From a virus, in the IMG/VR virus record IMGVR_UViG_3300032236_001344, positions 1 to 36,001 of that record: 36,001 bases of DNA. One strand, 5' to 3'. Under the pieces are notes generated by a model that saw only the letters and a program-made list of their open reading frames with translations, had not been told where the DNA came from and searched no databases. Below, piece after piece: positions 22,860 through 31,122 of the stretch. A program made the position numbers and the translations under genes. Within the stretch, counting starts at the first letter, position 1; each line of letters opens with the position of its first letter.

Positions 22860-23141
22860 TTGACTTGTGAACAAGTTGGGCATAACGATGGCGGTGTGGT
22901 CAACTTCGACGAACACCTGCCGGACGATGACGAATTCAAGGAACTCGCCAGCGAGCTGGCCGAACTCCGCCGCATCGGCGCGCTGAACATCGTCCGGGCC
23001 TCGCACATCGCCGACATCAACGGCGACAACGAGGTGGCGTGGCTGCTGGTGCGGGAGGCGTCCGTGATGATCTCGGTCGCCACCAAGGTCGAGGAACTCA
23101 TCGGGGTCGAACCTCCGGAAAACAACGATGTCAATCTATGA
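22860..23141 (+). CDS. Small acidic helical protein
   Basis: The start is TTG 22860 or GTG 22896; no ATG is available, so the N-terminus is uncertain. The 93-residue (or 81-residue) product is acidic and helical (DDDEFKELASELAELRRIG). It overlaps the next gene by 14 bases. A short inverted repeat (22863-22876) lies in its first codons. Function unknown. Confidence 0.6.
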   Translation: MTCEQVGHNDGGVVNFDEHLPDDDEFKELASELAELRRIGALNIVRASHIADINGDNEVAWLLVREASVMISVATKVEELIGVEPPENNDVNL

Positions 23142-23691
23142 CGAATACAAGAGGTTCTGGAAGATGCTGTCGAAAGAGCAGAGGGAAGCTTTGTCGAAAA
23201 ACGGCTTCGACCCCATGCGACCGGGAGACGACGGGGTGCCGCTCGCGCACCGTCACTTCGGCGGAGAGCCGCCCGACAGCGGCGACGGCGGAGCGGAAAC
23301 GGACGCCACGCACATCTTCAACAAGAACTGGGGCATGGAGTATGACATCAATTTCAGACAGATGGCCCTATGGCGGAACAAGGAAAACGAAGCCGAGGAG
23401 CAAGAGATGACCAGCCGCACCTACACCCACGAGGAGATGCTCGATGTCCTGCGGAAGGTTCTCTCCGTCCTGGGCAACTCGCTCGAATGCACCTGCCTGC
23501 GGCTGGCCCTCGGACTGCCAGATCAGCCGACGATGACTGCGGTGGCCGAGACGCACAACCTGACGAGGGCTGCGGTGTCGGCCCGGGTGAAGACCATCCA
23601 GCGTCGTTTGAAACTTCCTCCTTCGCTGTACATGAAGTCGGAACACGCCTGCAAAAAACTGTCCAACGCCCGGAGGAACAAACTCAAATGA
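23128..23691 (+). CDS. Helix-turn-helix protein before the terminase genes
   Basis: The 187-residue product has an acidic, Gly-rich N-terminal half and a C-terminal helix-turn-helix of sigma region 4 or resolvase type (PTMTAVAETHNLTRAAVSAR, residues about 133-152, followed by VKTIQRRLKLP). It probably binds DNA, as a late regulator or packaging-site factor. The next gene starts inside its stop as ATGA. Confidence 0.75.
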   Translation: MSIYDEYKRFWKMLSKEQREALSKNGFDPMRPGDDGVPLAHRHFGGEPPDSGDGGAETDATHIFNKNWGMEYDINFRQMALWRNKENEAEEQEMTSRTYTHEEMLDVLRKVLSVLGNSLECTCLRLALGLPDQPTMTAVAETHNLTRAAVSARVKTIQRRLKLPPSLYMKSEHACKKLSNARRNKLK

Positions 23692-24320
23692 GCGCGGATA
23701 AGGTCCGACCCATCGACCTAGCCGGACGCTTCGGCGTCACCAAGCAGGCCATCAACAAGTTCATCAACCAGGGGATGCCCATCGACTCCATCGAGTCCGC
23801 CGAGGCTTGGTACATGGCACGGGGACAAGGTCGCATGGGTTCGAGCGTACGCCCAGACAAGGACTTCAACGAGACCGTCGAGCGTCAGCGCGAACTGAAG
23901 GCTCTGGCCTATCAGCAGTATCTGGACGACCTCGGCAGCAATTCGCCCGAAGCCAGCAAGTCCTATGCGACCTACGACAAACTGGTGAAGACGCTGGTGA
24001 CGCTGGAGAAGGAACTCCAGGCCCGCCAGATTGCCAGCCGTGAATACATCCGCACCCAGACCGCCATCGAAAGGTTCGGTCGGGTTTTCGCGCAGGTGCG
24101 TGAGGAGGTCTCACAACTCGGCACGAAACTGGCGTCGAGGGTCAACCCCGACAATCCCGGTCGTGCCATGAAGGCCATCGATGACGAGGTGAAGAAGATG
24201 CTGGAGCGTCTGTCATCAGCCGCCGGCTATGCGGAGCAGGCCGTCGTGAAGGAAGCCGACACCGAAGACCCGATTGAAACCACGGGCGACGACGAAGAGG
24301 CCGTCGATGAGGTCGAATGA
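23688..24320 (+). CDS. Terminase small subunit
   Basis: The start ATG 23688 overlaps the upstream stop and has GGAGG twelve bases ahead; the frame is open upstream but that part lies over another gene. The 210-residue product has an N-terminal helix-turn-helix (IDLAGRFGVTKQAINKFINQ, residues 9-28) like Nu1-type subunits, and a helical body. It would recognise the packaging site and recruit the large subunit, whose gene follows with a 4-bp overlap. Confidence 0.85.
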   Translation: MSADKVRPIDLAGRFGVTKQAINKFINQGMPIDSIESAEAWYMARGQGRMGSSVRPDKDFNETVERQRELKALAYQQYLDDLGSNSPEASKSYATYDKLVKTLVTLEKELQARQIASREYIRTQTAIERFGRVFAQVREEVSQLGTKLASRVNPDNPGRAMKAIDDEVKKMLERLSSAAGYAEQAVVKEADTEDPIETTGDDEEAVDEVE

Positions 24321-26182
24321 TCATCGACCCGCAGACCGTCGAGACCTTCGAGGCTCATATCCGGGCGATGATGACGCCCGACCCGGAAGGCGACATCGTC
24401 GAATGGCTGGAGGCCAATGTGCGCGAAGTACCCGGCTCTCCGCAACCCGGGCCGTTCCGTGTCGAGTCCACGCCTTTCCTCGCTCCAATCCTGCGGGCCT
24501 TGACCGACCCGGAAATCACGACGGTGGTCGTCATGGGTGCCGTGCAGATGGGCAAGTCATCCCTGCTGGAACTGTGGTCAACCTTCATTCCCGCGCGCTC
24601 GCCCGGGCCGACGCTGCTGCTTCAGGACATCGACGACAACGCCCAGGACTGGCAGAAGGATCGCCTGCGTCCGATGTGGGAGGCCACGCCATCCACGCTC
24701 GCCAAGATGGAGGCGGCGGAACGCAATCAATGGAAGAAGACCCGCTTCGAGCGGAACACCGTCTGGGTGCTGGGTGCGAACAACAAGAAGAATCTCCAGC
24801 GTCGTTCCATCCGTTTCCTTGGCGGCGACGAAGTCTGGCTATGGCCAAAGGGTCACTTGAACGAAGCCCTTGCCCGTCGCACGGCTTTCATCTGGCAGGG
24901 CAAATCCCTGCTCGTCTCGCAGGGCGGCGTCGAAGGCGACGACATCACCGACCTGTGGAATCAGTCCGACCGTCGGGAGTGGACTTTCAAGTGTACGCAA
25001 TGCGGCACACGCCAGCCTTGGGAATGGGAGCAGCTCATCTACCCGGAGGACGCCCGTGAACCCAACGGTTGGAACATCGACAAGGTGAAGGCAGGTTGCA
25101 CCTACGAGTGCAAGTCGTGCAAGCACCGTTACAAGGATTCCTTCGAGGTACGCAGCGAGCTGAACCTGACCGGCGAGTACATCCCCATGAATCAGAACGC
25201 CCCGAAGGGCGTCGTCGGATTCCATTGGAACTCGCTCTGCGCGCAATGGGGTCTCGACTGGGGGACGCTCGCCGAGATGGCGATCCGCGCCAAGCAGGCT
25301 TTCGAGGAACACGGCGACGATGTCTCCCGCCGTGAGTTCAAGCAGAAGCGTCTGGCCCTCTCCTGGTCCGACGACCCGGACGACGGCGGCGGCGAGGTGC
25401 TTCCGCAGGGCTACAAGATGCTCGACCAATGGGACGACGAGGGCTTCATGGTGGACAGCCGTCTGGCCGAACCTCCGTTCAAGGACGAGTACAAGAAAGC
25501 CAAGCAGTTCGCACGGCTCCGCTTCATGGCGGTCGATGTGCAGCGGAAGGGATTCTACTGGATCGTGCGGGCTTGGTCGCTCGACGGCAAGTCACGCATG
25601 GTGCAATGGGGCTACTGCGAGACCGAGGAGCAACTGCGCGAGGCCCAGAAGAAACTGGATGTCGCCGACTTCTTCGTGTTCGTGGACTCGGGCGACGGAC
25701 CTAACACCGACACCGTCTACCGGATGTGTGCGAAGTACTCATGGAACGCCACCAAGGGTTCCGGCCAGAACGAGTTCCCCTGGCGTATCCAGACGCCCTA
25801 CGGCATCAAGGTGGCCTATCGACCCTACGCCCGGGCCAAGGTCATCCAAGTCGGGCAGACATCCTGCAAACTCTACCTGTTCTCGAATCTGTACTTCAAG
25901 GATTCCATCACCCGCCTCCGCCGCGCAGGCCATCACACCTACCCGGAGGATGCCGGCGACGAGTACCGAAAGCAGATGCAGTCCGAACATCGCACCAAGA
26001 CCGCCAACGGCCAGGCCGTCTGGCTTCCCATCGGAGACCGGGCCAATCACCTCTGGGACGCCGAGATCATGGGACTGGTGCCGGCCATGATGGCCAAGCT
26101 CATCGGGCGCGGTAAGAACAAGCACGGCAAGCCGGCGGAGGAAAACAAGACCCCAGACGAGAAAGCCGAGGAAACCGCTTGA
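24317..26182 (+). CDS. Terminase large subunit, GpA family
   Basis: The 621-residue product has the full lambda gpA-like layout: Walker A GAVQMGKS (residues 74-81), GGDE (169-172) in the Walker B position, a zinc-finger-like pair CTQC (226-229) and CTYECKSC (Cys261, 265, 268), and nuclease acidic residues in AVDVQ (Asp407), FVDSGD (Asp457) and DAEI (Asp581). It pumps DNA into the prohead and cuts the concatemer. GpA-type enzymes usually work on cohesive-end (cos) genomes, which suggests cos packaging, though no cos site could be located. Confidence 0.95.
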   Translation: MIIDPQTVETFEAHIRAMMTPDPEGDIVEWLEANVREVPGSPQPGPFRVESTPFLAPILRALTDPEITTVVVMGAVQMGKSSLLELWSTFIPARSPGPTLLLQDIDDNAQDWQKDRLRPMWEATPSTLAKMEAAERNQWKKTRFERNTVWVLGANNKKNLQRRSIRFLGGDEVWLWPKGHLNEALARRTAFIWQGKSLLVSQGGVEGDDITDLWNQSDRREWTFKCTQCGTRQPWEWEQLIYPEDAREPNGWNIDKVKAGCTYECKSCKHRYKDSFEVRSELNLTGEYIPMNQNAPKGVVGFHWNSLCAQWGLDWGTLAEMAIRAKQAFEEHGDDVSRREFKQKRLALSWSDDPDDGGGEVLPQGYKMLDQWDDEGFMVDSRLAEPPFKDEYKKAKQFARLRFMAVDVQRKGFYWIVRAWSLDGKSRMVQWGYCETEEQLREAQKKLDVADFFVFVDSGDGPNTDTVYRMCAKYSWNATKGSGQNEFPWRIQTPYGIKVAYRPYARAKVIQVGQTSCKLYLFSNLYFKDSITRLRRAGHHTYPEDAGDEYRKQMQSEHRTKTANGQAVWLPIGDRANHLWDAEIMGLVPAMMAKLIGRGKNKHGKPAEENKTPDEKAEETA

Positions 26183-26284
26183 CCGAACTCCTCACATGGG
26201 CAGAGTGGTTGCAAGCCGGCTGGCCCTATTGGAAGCAACACAGGTGGCTCTTGTGCAGGTTCATGGGTGGGGTCAGCCGGCCCT

Positions 26285-26304
26285 TTTACACGGGGCTAAA
26301 CCCA
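26285..26304 (+). promoter_or_regulatory. TTGACA / GGCTAAACCCA element, copy 2
   Basis: TTTACA (one mismatch) at 26285-26290, then CGG and GGCTAAACCCA at 26294-26304. The ATG of the gpW-position gene starts two bases after the element. No Shine-Dalgarno is present. The 100 bases before it, after the terminase stop, hold no clear gene. Confidence 0.6.
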
Positions 26305-26305
26305 A

Positions 26306-26572
26306 ATGGCACGCCCTCAAGGAGTATTCCTCATTTTCGAGATTTGCGACATCAAGGAAATCGTGGCCACGGCTTTGGCTCTCCTGAAGCAGGGCAAGAC
26401 CATGATGGAATACGGTGACTCCGGCACCTCCGTGGTGAAGCAGTTCCCGATGGACATCAACACGGTCCTCATCGAAGCCCGCTACGCCCTGATGGTCAAA
26501 GACCCCCAGACCTACGGATCCATCGACCGTGTCAGGGTGATCAATATGCTCAATAACTTCCGAGGATTCTGA
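26306..26572 (+). CDS. gpW-position head-tail joining protein
   Basis: The 88-residue product lies between terminase large subunit and portal, where lambda encodes gpW. It is mostly helical, with a C-terminal part ALMVKDPQTYGSIDRVRVI like small connector proteins. Identity rests mainly on position and size. The start follows element copy 2, and its stop overlaps the portal start (TGATG). Confidence 0.7.
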   Translation: MARPQGVFLIFEICDIKEIVATALALLKQGKTMMEYGDSGTSVVKQFPMDINTVLIEARYALMVKDPQTYGSIDRVRVINMLNNFRGF

Positions 26573-28179
26573 TGAAAAAGCCCGCCACCAAGAAGCCTGC
26601 CGTCCCGCAGGTGAAGAAGCCCAAGACGCCGACGGTGGCCCGCAATGCGGCCCCGCAGAAGGTCGCATCGGGCGGTGGCAGCGGCCCGGGCATCTTCTCG
26701 AACTTCGAGTCCGCCAAGTTCAGCAACAAGCGTTCTTGGATTTGGTCGTCCTGGCCGCAGGACTTCAAGAAGACCATGACGGTCTTCGACCGCATGGAGA
26801 CCACGCGCAAGATGCGCTGGCTGGAACTCAATGCGGGACTCATCAGGCAGGTGCTGGCCGACATGGCCCTGTACACCGTCGGCAACGGCATCAAGCCGCA
26901 GGCCCAGTCCGGCGACGAGATGTGGGATGACGCCGCCGAGGCTTACTTCAAGCGTTGGGGTTCCCGTGCCTGCGATATCACGGGTCGTTTCTCTTTCTTC
27001 GAACTTCAACACATCTGCTGCCGCCTGATGGACCGTGACGGCGAGGTCTTCATCATCAAGACCCGTGGACCCGGAGGCGAACCCCGCCTCCAGATCATCG
27101 AATCCCACCGTGTCGGCAATTCGTCGAACAATGAAGTGCCTCCGGGCATGGTGGACGGCATCCTCTTTGGACCCTACGGCCAGCCCATCTCCTACAATGT
27201 GATCCGCTCTGACGGCTCAAGCCGTCTCGTACCCGCAAATGCGGTCATCCATCTGTTCGAGCCGGAACTCGCCTCGGGTGCGCGGGCTTACAGCCCCCTC
27301 CAGCATTCCATCAATAATCTGGTGGATATGCTGGAGATTCTTTCGCTGGAGAAACTGGCGGTCAAGACCAGCTCGGACATCACGCGCACCATCAGCCGTG
27401 AGAACCCGCAGTTCGACGGTTCGCAGTCCGACTTCGAGGCGTTCGGCATGAAGCCGCAGGACTACGGCGACGGCATGACCGACCCCAGCGAGGCTTCGAC
27501 CTTCCTCGGCGGCAAGGTTCTCGCCCTGGCTCCCGGTGAGAAACTCGAGTCCTTCGAGTCCAACCGCCCCAACAAGACCTTCGACGGGTTCATCGAACAC
27601 CTTGAGCGTGACTCGCTGGCGGGGATGCTTCCCTACGAGTTCGTGGCCAATCCCACGAAGGCCGGCGGTGCCGTCATGCGTTTCGTCGTCGCCAAGGCCG
27701 ACCGCAAGTTCTCGCACCGTCAGGCCATCATGGTCCAGCGGGCCTTGACCCCCATCTGGGGTTACATCATCGGTTCGGCGATCAAGGAAGGCTACCTTCC
27801 CGCCAACGAGTACTGGTACAATGTCTCGTGGACGACTCCCCGCCGTGTCACCGTGGACGCAGGACGGGACTCGCAGCAGAACCGCATGGACATCGAGTCC
27901 GGACTCAAGAGCCTCACGGACAACTATCTCGAAGAGGGTCTCGACCCGAAGGAGAAGATGCGCGAGAACGCCGCCGAGAAGAAGTACCTCATGGAACTAT
28001 CCGAGGAGTTCGGCGTCCCGTTCTCCCTGCTCTACAAGCCGCAGAATGTCGCCCCGTCGGACATCAACGCATCCGTCGCCCAGAAGCCCGAGGAGCCTGC
28101 GATGGACGACGGCGCGAAACTGGTGGACGACGACGGCGAAGATGTCGATCCGGACGACCCCAACACCTCGAACAAATAA
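26572..28179 (+). CDS. Portal protein, lambda gpB type
   Basis: The 535-residue product has a Lys/Pro-rich N-terminal tail (residues 1-30), a core with RQVLADMALYTVGNGI, LMDRDGEVFIIKTRG and IHLFEPE segments typical of lambda-type portals, and an acidic Pro-rich C-terminal tail (about 500-535). It forms the 12-mer ring through which DNA enters and leaves the head. The start has GAGG seven bases upstream. It is followed three bases later by the head protease. Confidence 0.92.
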   Translation: MKKPATKKPAVPQVKKPKTPTVARNAAPQKVASGGGSGPGIFSNFESAKFSNKRSWIWSSWPQDFKKTMTVFDRMETTRKMRWLELNAGLIRQVLADMALYTVGNGIKPQAQSGDEMWDDAAEAYFKRWGSRACDITGRFSFFELQHICCRLMDRDGEVFIIKTRGPGGEPRLQIIESHRVGNSSNNEVPPGMVDGILFGPYGQPISYNVIRSDGSSRLVPANAVIHLFEPELASGARAYSPLQHSINNLVDMLEILSLEKLAVKTSSDITRTISRENPQFDGSQSDFEAFGMKPQDYGDGMTDPSEASTFLGGKVLALAPGEKLESFESNRPNKTFDGFIEHLERDSLAGMLPYEFVANPTKAGGAVMRFVVAKADRKFSHRQAIMVQRALTPIWGYIIGSAIKEGYLPANEYWYNVSWTTPRRVTVDAGRDSQQNRMDIESGLKSLTDNYLEEGLDPKEKMRENAAEKKYLMELSEEFGVPFSLLYKPQNVAPSDINASVAQKPEEPAMDDGAKLVDDDGEDVDPDDPNTSNK

Positions 28180-28182
28180 ACC

Positions 28183-29262
28183 ATGTACGCCCTTTCCAAC
28201 GCATTCAAGACCTTCATGCCGATGCTCATCGAGCCGGCGAAGGCCAAGGCATATCTCGACAAGGTGGCCGAACTCTCCCCGACCGACCTGAAGGCGGGCG
28301 ACGACCTGGAAGACATGATGGAGATGCTGTTCGGGCCGCGCCCGATGCTCATCAAGTCCGGCGACATCGCCGTCATCCCCGTGAAGGGCGTCATCGGTTC
28401 CGGCCTCACGGAGCTGGAAAAGATGATGGGTGCGACCGATGTCGAGGACATCCAAGAGATGCTCGAAGACGCCGAGCGTGACCCTGGCGTCGAGATCATC
28501 ATCTTCGACTTCGACACCCCCGGAGGCACCGTCACCGGCGTACCCGAGATGGCTGCCCGCATCCGCAACTGCAAGAAGCGGACCATCGGCTGGACCTGCA
28601 AGCAGTCCTGCTCCGCCGGGATGTGGCTGATGAGCCAATGCGACGAGGTCTATGTCAGCCCGTCGTCAATCGTCGGCTCCATCGGGGTCTACATCCCGAT
28701 CTACGACATGAAGGCCGCCTATGCCGAGGAAGGCATCACGGTCGACCTCATCAAGGCAGGCTGGGCGAAGGGGGCTGGTTACACCGGCACCTCCATGACC
28801 CCTGAGCAGCGGAAACTCTTCCAGGACGATGTCGATGAGATGCACAAGTGGTTCATCGGCGACATCAAGGCCGTCCGTACCTATGCCGACGAGGCCGATA
28901 TGCAGGGTCAATGCTGGTCCGGCAAGAAGGGGGCTGAAAAGAACCTCGTCTCCGGCCTCATGGATACCTTCGACGACCTGCTGATGGCCATCGACCCCGA
29001 GGAATACGCCATCTACGAGCGCGCGGAAAAGCAGGTTCCAATCGGTGGCCCCGCAAACTATGCCAAGGCCGCCGATGTGTCCCCGGAGCAGGGCGACGGA
29101 CCGGAGCAGGAAGTCGAACCCGTCACCGACGGCAAGAAGAAGAAAAAGAAGAAGAAGCCCGACGGCACGGATTCCGAAGAGGACGAAGACGAAGGCGAGG
29201 AGATTCCCGAAGACCCCTCCGTCGAGCCTATTCAGACCGATCCGCAGAAGCCCAAAGTTTGA
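28183..29262 (+). CDS. S49-family head maturation protease
   Basis: The 359-residue product has the SppA/gpC fold: IAVIPVKGVIG, FDFDTPGG (residues about 108-115), catalytic Ser144 in SCSAGMW, and Lys196 in GWAKGAG, 52 residues later, the same spacing as the Ser-Lys dyad of Bacillus SppA. Residues after about 285 form a tail rich in Lys then Asp/Glu, including a run of eight Lys. In lambda the protease gpC shares its frame with the scaffold Nu3; here the scaffold frame follows in the same frame after one TGA stop. It would degrade the scaffold during head assembly. Confidence 0.9.
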   Translation: MYALSNAFKTFMPMLIEPAKAKAYLDKVAELSPTDLKAGDDLEDMMEMLFGPRPMLIKSGDIAVIPVKGVIGSGLTELEKMMGATDVEDIQEMLEDAERDPGVEIIIFDFDTPGGTVTGVPEMAARIRNCKKRTIGWTCKQSCSAGMWLMSQCDEVYVSPSSIVGSIGVYIPIYDMKAAYAEEGITVDLIKAGWAKGAGYTGTSMTPEQRKLFQDDVDEMHKWFIGDIKAVRTYADEADMQGQCWSGKKGAEKNLVSGLMDTFDDLLMAIDPEEYAIYERAEKQVPIGGPANYAKAADVSPEQGDGPEQEVEPVTDGKKKKKKKKPDGTDSEEDEDEGEEIPEDPSVEPIQTDPQKPKV

Positions 29263-29277
29263 CACTTGGCTAAACCC
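29259..29277 (+). promoter_or_regulatory. TTGACA / GGCTAAACCCA element, copy 3
   Basis: TTGACA at 29259-29264 contains the protease stop TGA (29260-29262), then CTT and GGCTAAACCC at 29268-29277, directly followed by the scaffold ATG. No Shine-Dalgarno is present. Confidence 0.6.
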
Positions 29278-29739
29278 ATGACGCTCGAAGAACGCCTCAA
29301 TTCGCTGAAGGAAGCCTTCACCGGCAAGACCGCCGAGGTCGAAGCCAAGGCCAACGAAGTTTCCTCCCTGACCGCCAAGGTCGAAGAGCTGAACGCCGCC
29401 ATGTCCGCCAAGGATGCGGCCATCGTCGAGTTCACCGCCAAGGTCGAAGACCTGACCGCCAAGCTCGCCGCCGCCGAAGAGATTCGTGCCAAGGCCGAAG
29501 CCCAGGCTGCGACCATCGCCGCCTCGCAGGAAACCGCCGGCAAGAAAGCCGCCGTCATCGCCGCCTCCGTCGGCGTCCAGCCCCTTGAAGTCACCCCCTC
29601 CGAGGTCGCCGCTTCTTCCAAGAGCGACGCAGAGATCTCCGAGGAGTGGGTGGCCCTGAAGCAGAAGGACGCCAAGGCGGCCTCCGAATTCTACGGCAAG
29701 AACCGTCCGGCCATCCTCCGTGCCGCCGGTCTTCGCTGA
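29278..29739 (+). CDS. Coiled-coil scaffold protein
   Basis: The 153-residue product starts at ATG 29278 directly after element copy 3; a TTG at 29266 in the same frame is an alternative. Residues about 1-90 form a long coiled coil (EERLNSLKEAF, KVEELNAAMSAKDAAI). The C-terminal segment ALKQKDAKAASEFYGKNRPA probably contacts the capsid protein. Position between protease and major capsid matches lambda Nu3. It is in the same frame as the protease, separated by one stop codon. Confidence 0.8.
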   Translation: MTLEERLNSLKEAFTGKTAEVEAKANEVSSLTAKVEELNAAMSAKDAAIVEFTAKVEDLTAKLAAAEEIRAKAEAQAATIAASQETAGKKAAVIAASVGVQPLEVTPSEVAASSKSDAEISEEWVALKQKDAKAASEFYGKNRPAILRAAGLR

Positions 29740-29770
29740 TTCCACTCTCCCCCAACCCTAACTCACAACT

Positions 29771-30685
29771 ATGTCTAACAGCATTGGTGGTTTGACCCTC
29801 CAGCTCGTCGCTGAAGAGTCCCTCCGCACCCTCGTCCCCGAACTCGTTCCCCTGACGGAAATCGCCGTCACCGATTTCGGTAATTATGTCGCCGAGCGCG
29901 GCACCACGGTCCACACCCGTTACGCCGACTCGTTCACCGCCACCACCTTCGACCCGGCCAACGGCTTCGTGCCTGCCAATGCCGTCTCGACCGATGTCCC
30001 GGTGACCATCGCCGACCTCAAGTATGTCGATGTCGCCTTCAGCGACTACGAAGCCTCCACGCTCTCGCTGGAACGCCTCCGTCGTCTGTTCTTCGCGCCG
30101 ATCGCCAACGCCGTCCAGAAGTCCCTCTTCGACGATGTCCTCTCCAAGGTGACCAGCACGAACTTCACGACCGCCGCCTACTCGGGTGCCAAGTCCGGCT
30201 TCAACCGTGTGGCCATCGCCAACGCTGCGACCGCCCTCACCAAGGCCAACCTGCCCCACGCCGACCGCAAGCTCCTCCTCTCCCCTGATGCGATGGGCCA
30301 GCTCGTCCAGGATGCGTCCGTTGCCCAGACCTTCTCGTACGGCAACAGCGATGTCATCCAGAACAACGCCATCAGCAAGAAGCTCCACGGCTTCTCTGTC
30401 AGCGAGTACAACGGCTTCCCCTCCTCGGGCGACGCTTACAGCCAGGGTCTCAACGGCGTGGCCTCCTGCAAGGAAGGTCTCGTCATCGTGACCCGTGTTC
30501 CTGCCACCCCGACCACGGGCGGTGGCGAGCAGATGATCGTCCAGGACCCGGACAGCAAGTTCTCCTTCGCTCTCCGCTACTGGTACAACTGGCAGGCCGG
30601 TAAGCACAATATGTCGGCCCTCTGGCTCGTCGGTTCGGCTGTTGGTAACCCCAACGCCCTCCAGCGCATCGCCTTCACCTCGTAA
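29771..30685 (+). CDS. Major capsid protein
   Basis: The 304-residue product begins MSNSIGGLTLQLVAEESLRT, with SPDAMGQLVQDAS and KLHGFSVSEYNGFP segments typical of coat proteins. It follows the protease and scaffold genes. Codons are strongly biased (GTC, ACC, AAG), as for a highly expressed gene. The leader is A/C-rich (CCCAACCCTAACTCACAACT) without Shine-Dalgarno. It belongs to the HK97-fold group; sub-family is uncertain. Confidence 0.88.
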   Translation: MSNSIGGLTLQLVAEESLRTLVPELVPLTEIAVTDFGNYVAERGTTVHTRYADSFTATTFDPANGFVPANAVSTDVPVTIADLKYVDVAFSDYEASTLSLERLRRLFFAPIANAVQKSLFDDVLSKVTSTNFTTAAYSGAKSGFNRVAIANAATALTKANLPHADRKLLLSPDAMGQLVQDASVAQTFSYGNSDVIQNNAISKKLHGFSVSEYNGFPSSGDAYSQGLNGVASCKEGLVIVTRVPATPTTGGGEQMIVQDPDSKFSFALRYWYNWQAGKHNMSALWLVGSAVGNPNALQRIAFTS

Positions 30686-30691
30686 GTTTTC

Positions 30692-30711
30692 GGGGGAGTT
30701 TAAAATCCCCC
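30692..30711 (+). other. Hairpin after the capsid gene
   Basis: GGGGGA at 30692-30697 pairs with TCCCCC at 30706-30711 around GTTTAAAA. It lies seven bases after the capsid stop and may protect the mRNA end or act with the terminator that follows. Confidence 0.6.
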
Positions 30712-30728
30712 AAAGCGACAATGCGAAG

Positions 30729-30765
30729 CCCTCTCCCCGCGCCACGGGGGGAGGGTTTCTTATTT
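30729..30765 (+). terminator. Strong rho-independent terminator after major capsid
   Basis: CCCTCTCCCC at 30729-30738 pairs with GGGGGGAGGG at 30746-30755 (one G-T pair) around a seven-base loop, followed by TTTCTTATTT. The stem loop resembles that at 22232. Genes after it must have their own promoter or depend on partial readthrough. Confidence 0.85.
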
Positions 30766-30783
30766 TGACAATGGGCTAAACCC
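30765..30783 (+). promoter_or_regulatory. TTGACA / GGCTAAACCCA element, copy 4
   Basis: TTGACA at 30765-30770 is followed by ATG and GGCTAAACCC at 30774-30783, directly before the ATG of the next gene. ATGGG and CCCAT here could form a small hairpin with a CTAAA loop, placing the start codon at its foot. No -10 box is seen. Confidence 0.6.
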
Positions 30784-31122
30784 ATGTCGGGAATCACGGA
30801 AGAATGGGCCTCAGACGCCTCGGAAATCCTTTCCGAGATTCCCAAGGCCGTGACCGTTAAAAACGTCCCAGGCGGCTCGCCAGTGGCCCTTAACGCCCTG
30901 ATGTCGCAGCCGGCCATCATGCAGGACTTGGAAACGGGCGGTTTCCTGAACCATACGTCCTTCGACATGAAGTTCCTGCGGACGGACGCCGTCGCCAATC
31001 CGGGGCTTATCGCCTTCGGGAATGTGGTGGCCTATCAGGGTCAGGAGTACCGGATTATGACCGTTACCGACCGCCCGCCCTCGGCTTGGGTGATCTGCAA
31101 GGTCCAGACCAAGGTCCAGTAA
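30784..31122 (+). CDS. Head-tail connector or head completion protein
   Basis: The 112-residue product starts right after element copy 4. It has a C-terminal half (YQGQEYRIMTVTDRPPSAWV) with the strand pattern of small connector proteins of the gpFII type. Position after the capsid gene supports a neck role. Family not certain. Confidence 0.75.
   Translation: MSGITEEWASDASEILSEIPKAVTVKNVPGGSPVALNALMSQPAIMQDLETGGFLNHTSFDMKFLRTDAVANPGLIAFGNVVAYQGQEYRIMTVTDRPPSAWVICKVQTKVQ

Noticed and set aside
26179-26418. 79-codon frame starting at TTG after the terminase
   Set aside because: Its first 40 residues look protein-like (Trp-rich), but it overlaps the gpW-position gene by over 110 bases and the second half looks like a shadow. 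Left out, though a short real gene cannot be excluded.
29131-29158. Lys-codon A/G tract as a programmed frameshift site
   Set aside because: No proper X-XXY-YYZ heptamer in frame, and the scaffold is already in frame with the protease.
28666-30745. Two minus-strand frames of 359 and 384 codons
   Set aside because: Antisense to protease, scaffold and capsid genes; Gly-rich low-complexity translation without domains.
30765-30800. TTGACA elements as sigma-70 promoters
   Set aside because: No -10 box at 16-18 bases in any of the five copies.
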